The notes below the pieces were generated by a model that made no database searches, was not told the DNA's origin, and saw nothing but the letters and a program-made list of their open reading frames with translations. Source: PALSA-1006 sp037140475 (GTDB lineage: Bacteria > Pseudomonadota > Gammaproteobacteria > Burkholderiales > Gallionellaceae). From it: a stretch of 19,085 nt of DNA. The stretch lies in the NCBI GenBank assembly GCA_037140475.1, contig JBAXEJ010000047.1, forward strand, positions 1-19,085, read 5' to 3'. Shown one piece after another: positions 19,079 to 19,085 of the stretch; position 1 is the first letter of the stretch, and every line of letters begins with the position of its first letter. The position numbers and the translations under genes were made by a program.

Positions 19079-19085
19079 ACCCACA

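Noticed and set aside
1..19085. CRISPR array or insertion sequence
   Set aside because: No regularly spaced direct repeats and no DDE or HUH transposase with terminal repeats were seen; the only recombinase is the serine recombinase.

Overview
The window looks like the chromosome of a proteobacterium, most likely a betaproteobacterium, carrying a horizontally acquired island. Evidence for the host: divergent gyrA/ubiG, ubiG overlapping a gph-type phosphatase, and a standard one-piece ssrA with the tag ANDEKYALAA. No 16S or other decisive marker is present, so the taxonomy is inference.

Layout. (1) 1-4225, chromosomal backbone: 5' part of gyrA (minus), ubiG and gph (plus, overlapping), an adenylate cyclase-hemerythrin fusion, and one-piece ssrA with its own terminator. 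(2) 4226-4617: no credible gene, the likely junction behind ssrA. (3) 4618-11581, minus strand: a compact operon-like run of eight genes with overlaps or very short gaps. In transcription order it encodes a zinc-ribbon protein, a small TBP-like protein, an amidohydrolase/deaminase, a thymidylate-synthase-like enzyme with Asp at the base-selecting position, a B12-binding radical SAM enzyme, a pyruvate-kinase-like/thymidylate-kinase-like fusion, a Ham1-like NTP pyrophosphatase/HIT fusion and a SAM methyltransferase. Together these suggest synthesis and phosphorylation of a modified (probably cytidine-derived) nucleotide. (4) 11740-15152: a small Gly/Ala-rich hydrophobic protein divergent from a 960-residue sigma-54-type AAA+ regulator with an unrecognised N-terminal part. 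(5) About 15275-15587, minus strand: a second tmRNA gene, circularly permuted (acceptor piece first, coding piece second), tag ANDETYAMAA. It lies just downstream of (6) 15635-18133, a four-gene serine-recombinase operon with 4-base overlaps. (7) 18327-19078: a LexA-family repressor with a promoter/operator abutting its start codon, and a short unknown ORF.

Working picture: an island sits next to the resident ssrA. It carries its own permuted tmRNA beside a serine recombinase, a LexA-type regulator, a sigma-54-type regulator facing a small membrane-active-looking protein, and a nucleotide-modification cassette. The two most notable things are the second, permuted tmRNA and the nucleotide cassette with its two unusual enzyme fusions. 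Island ends are not resolved; I found no clean direct repeat of the ssrA 3' end.
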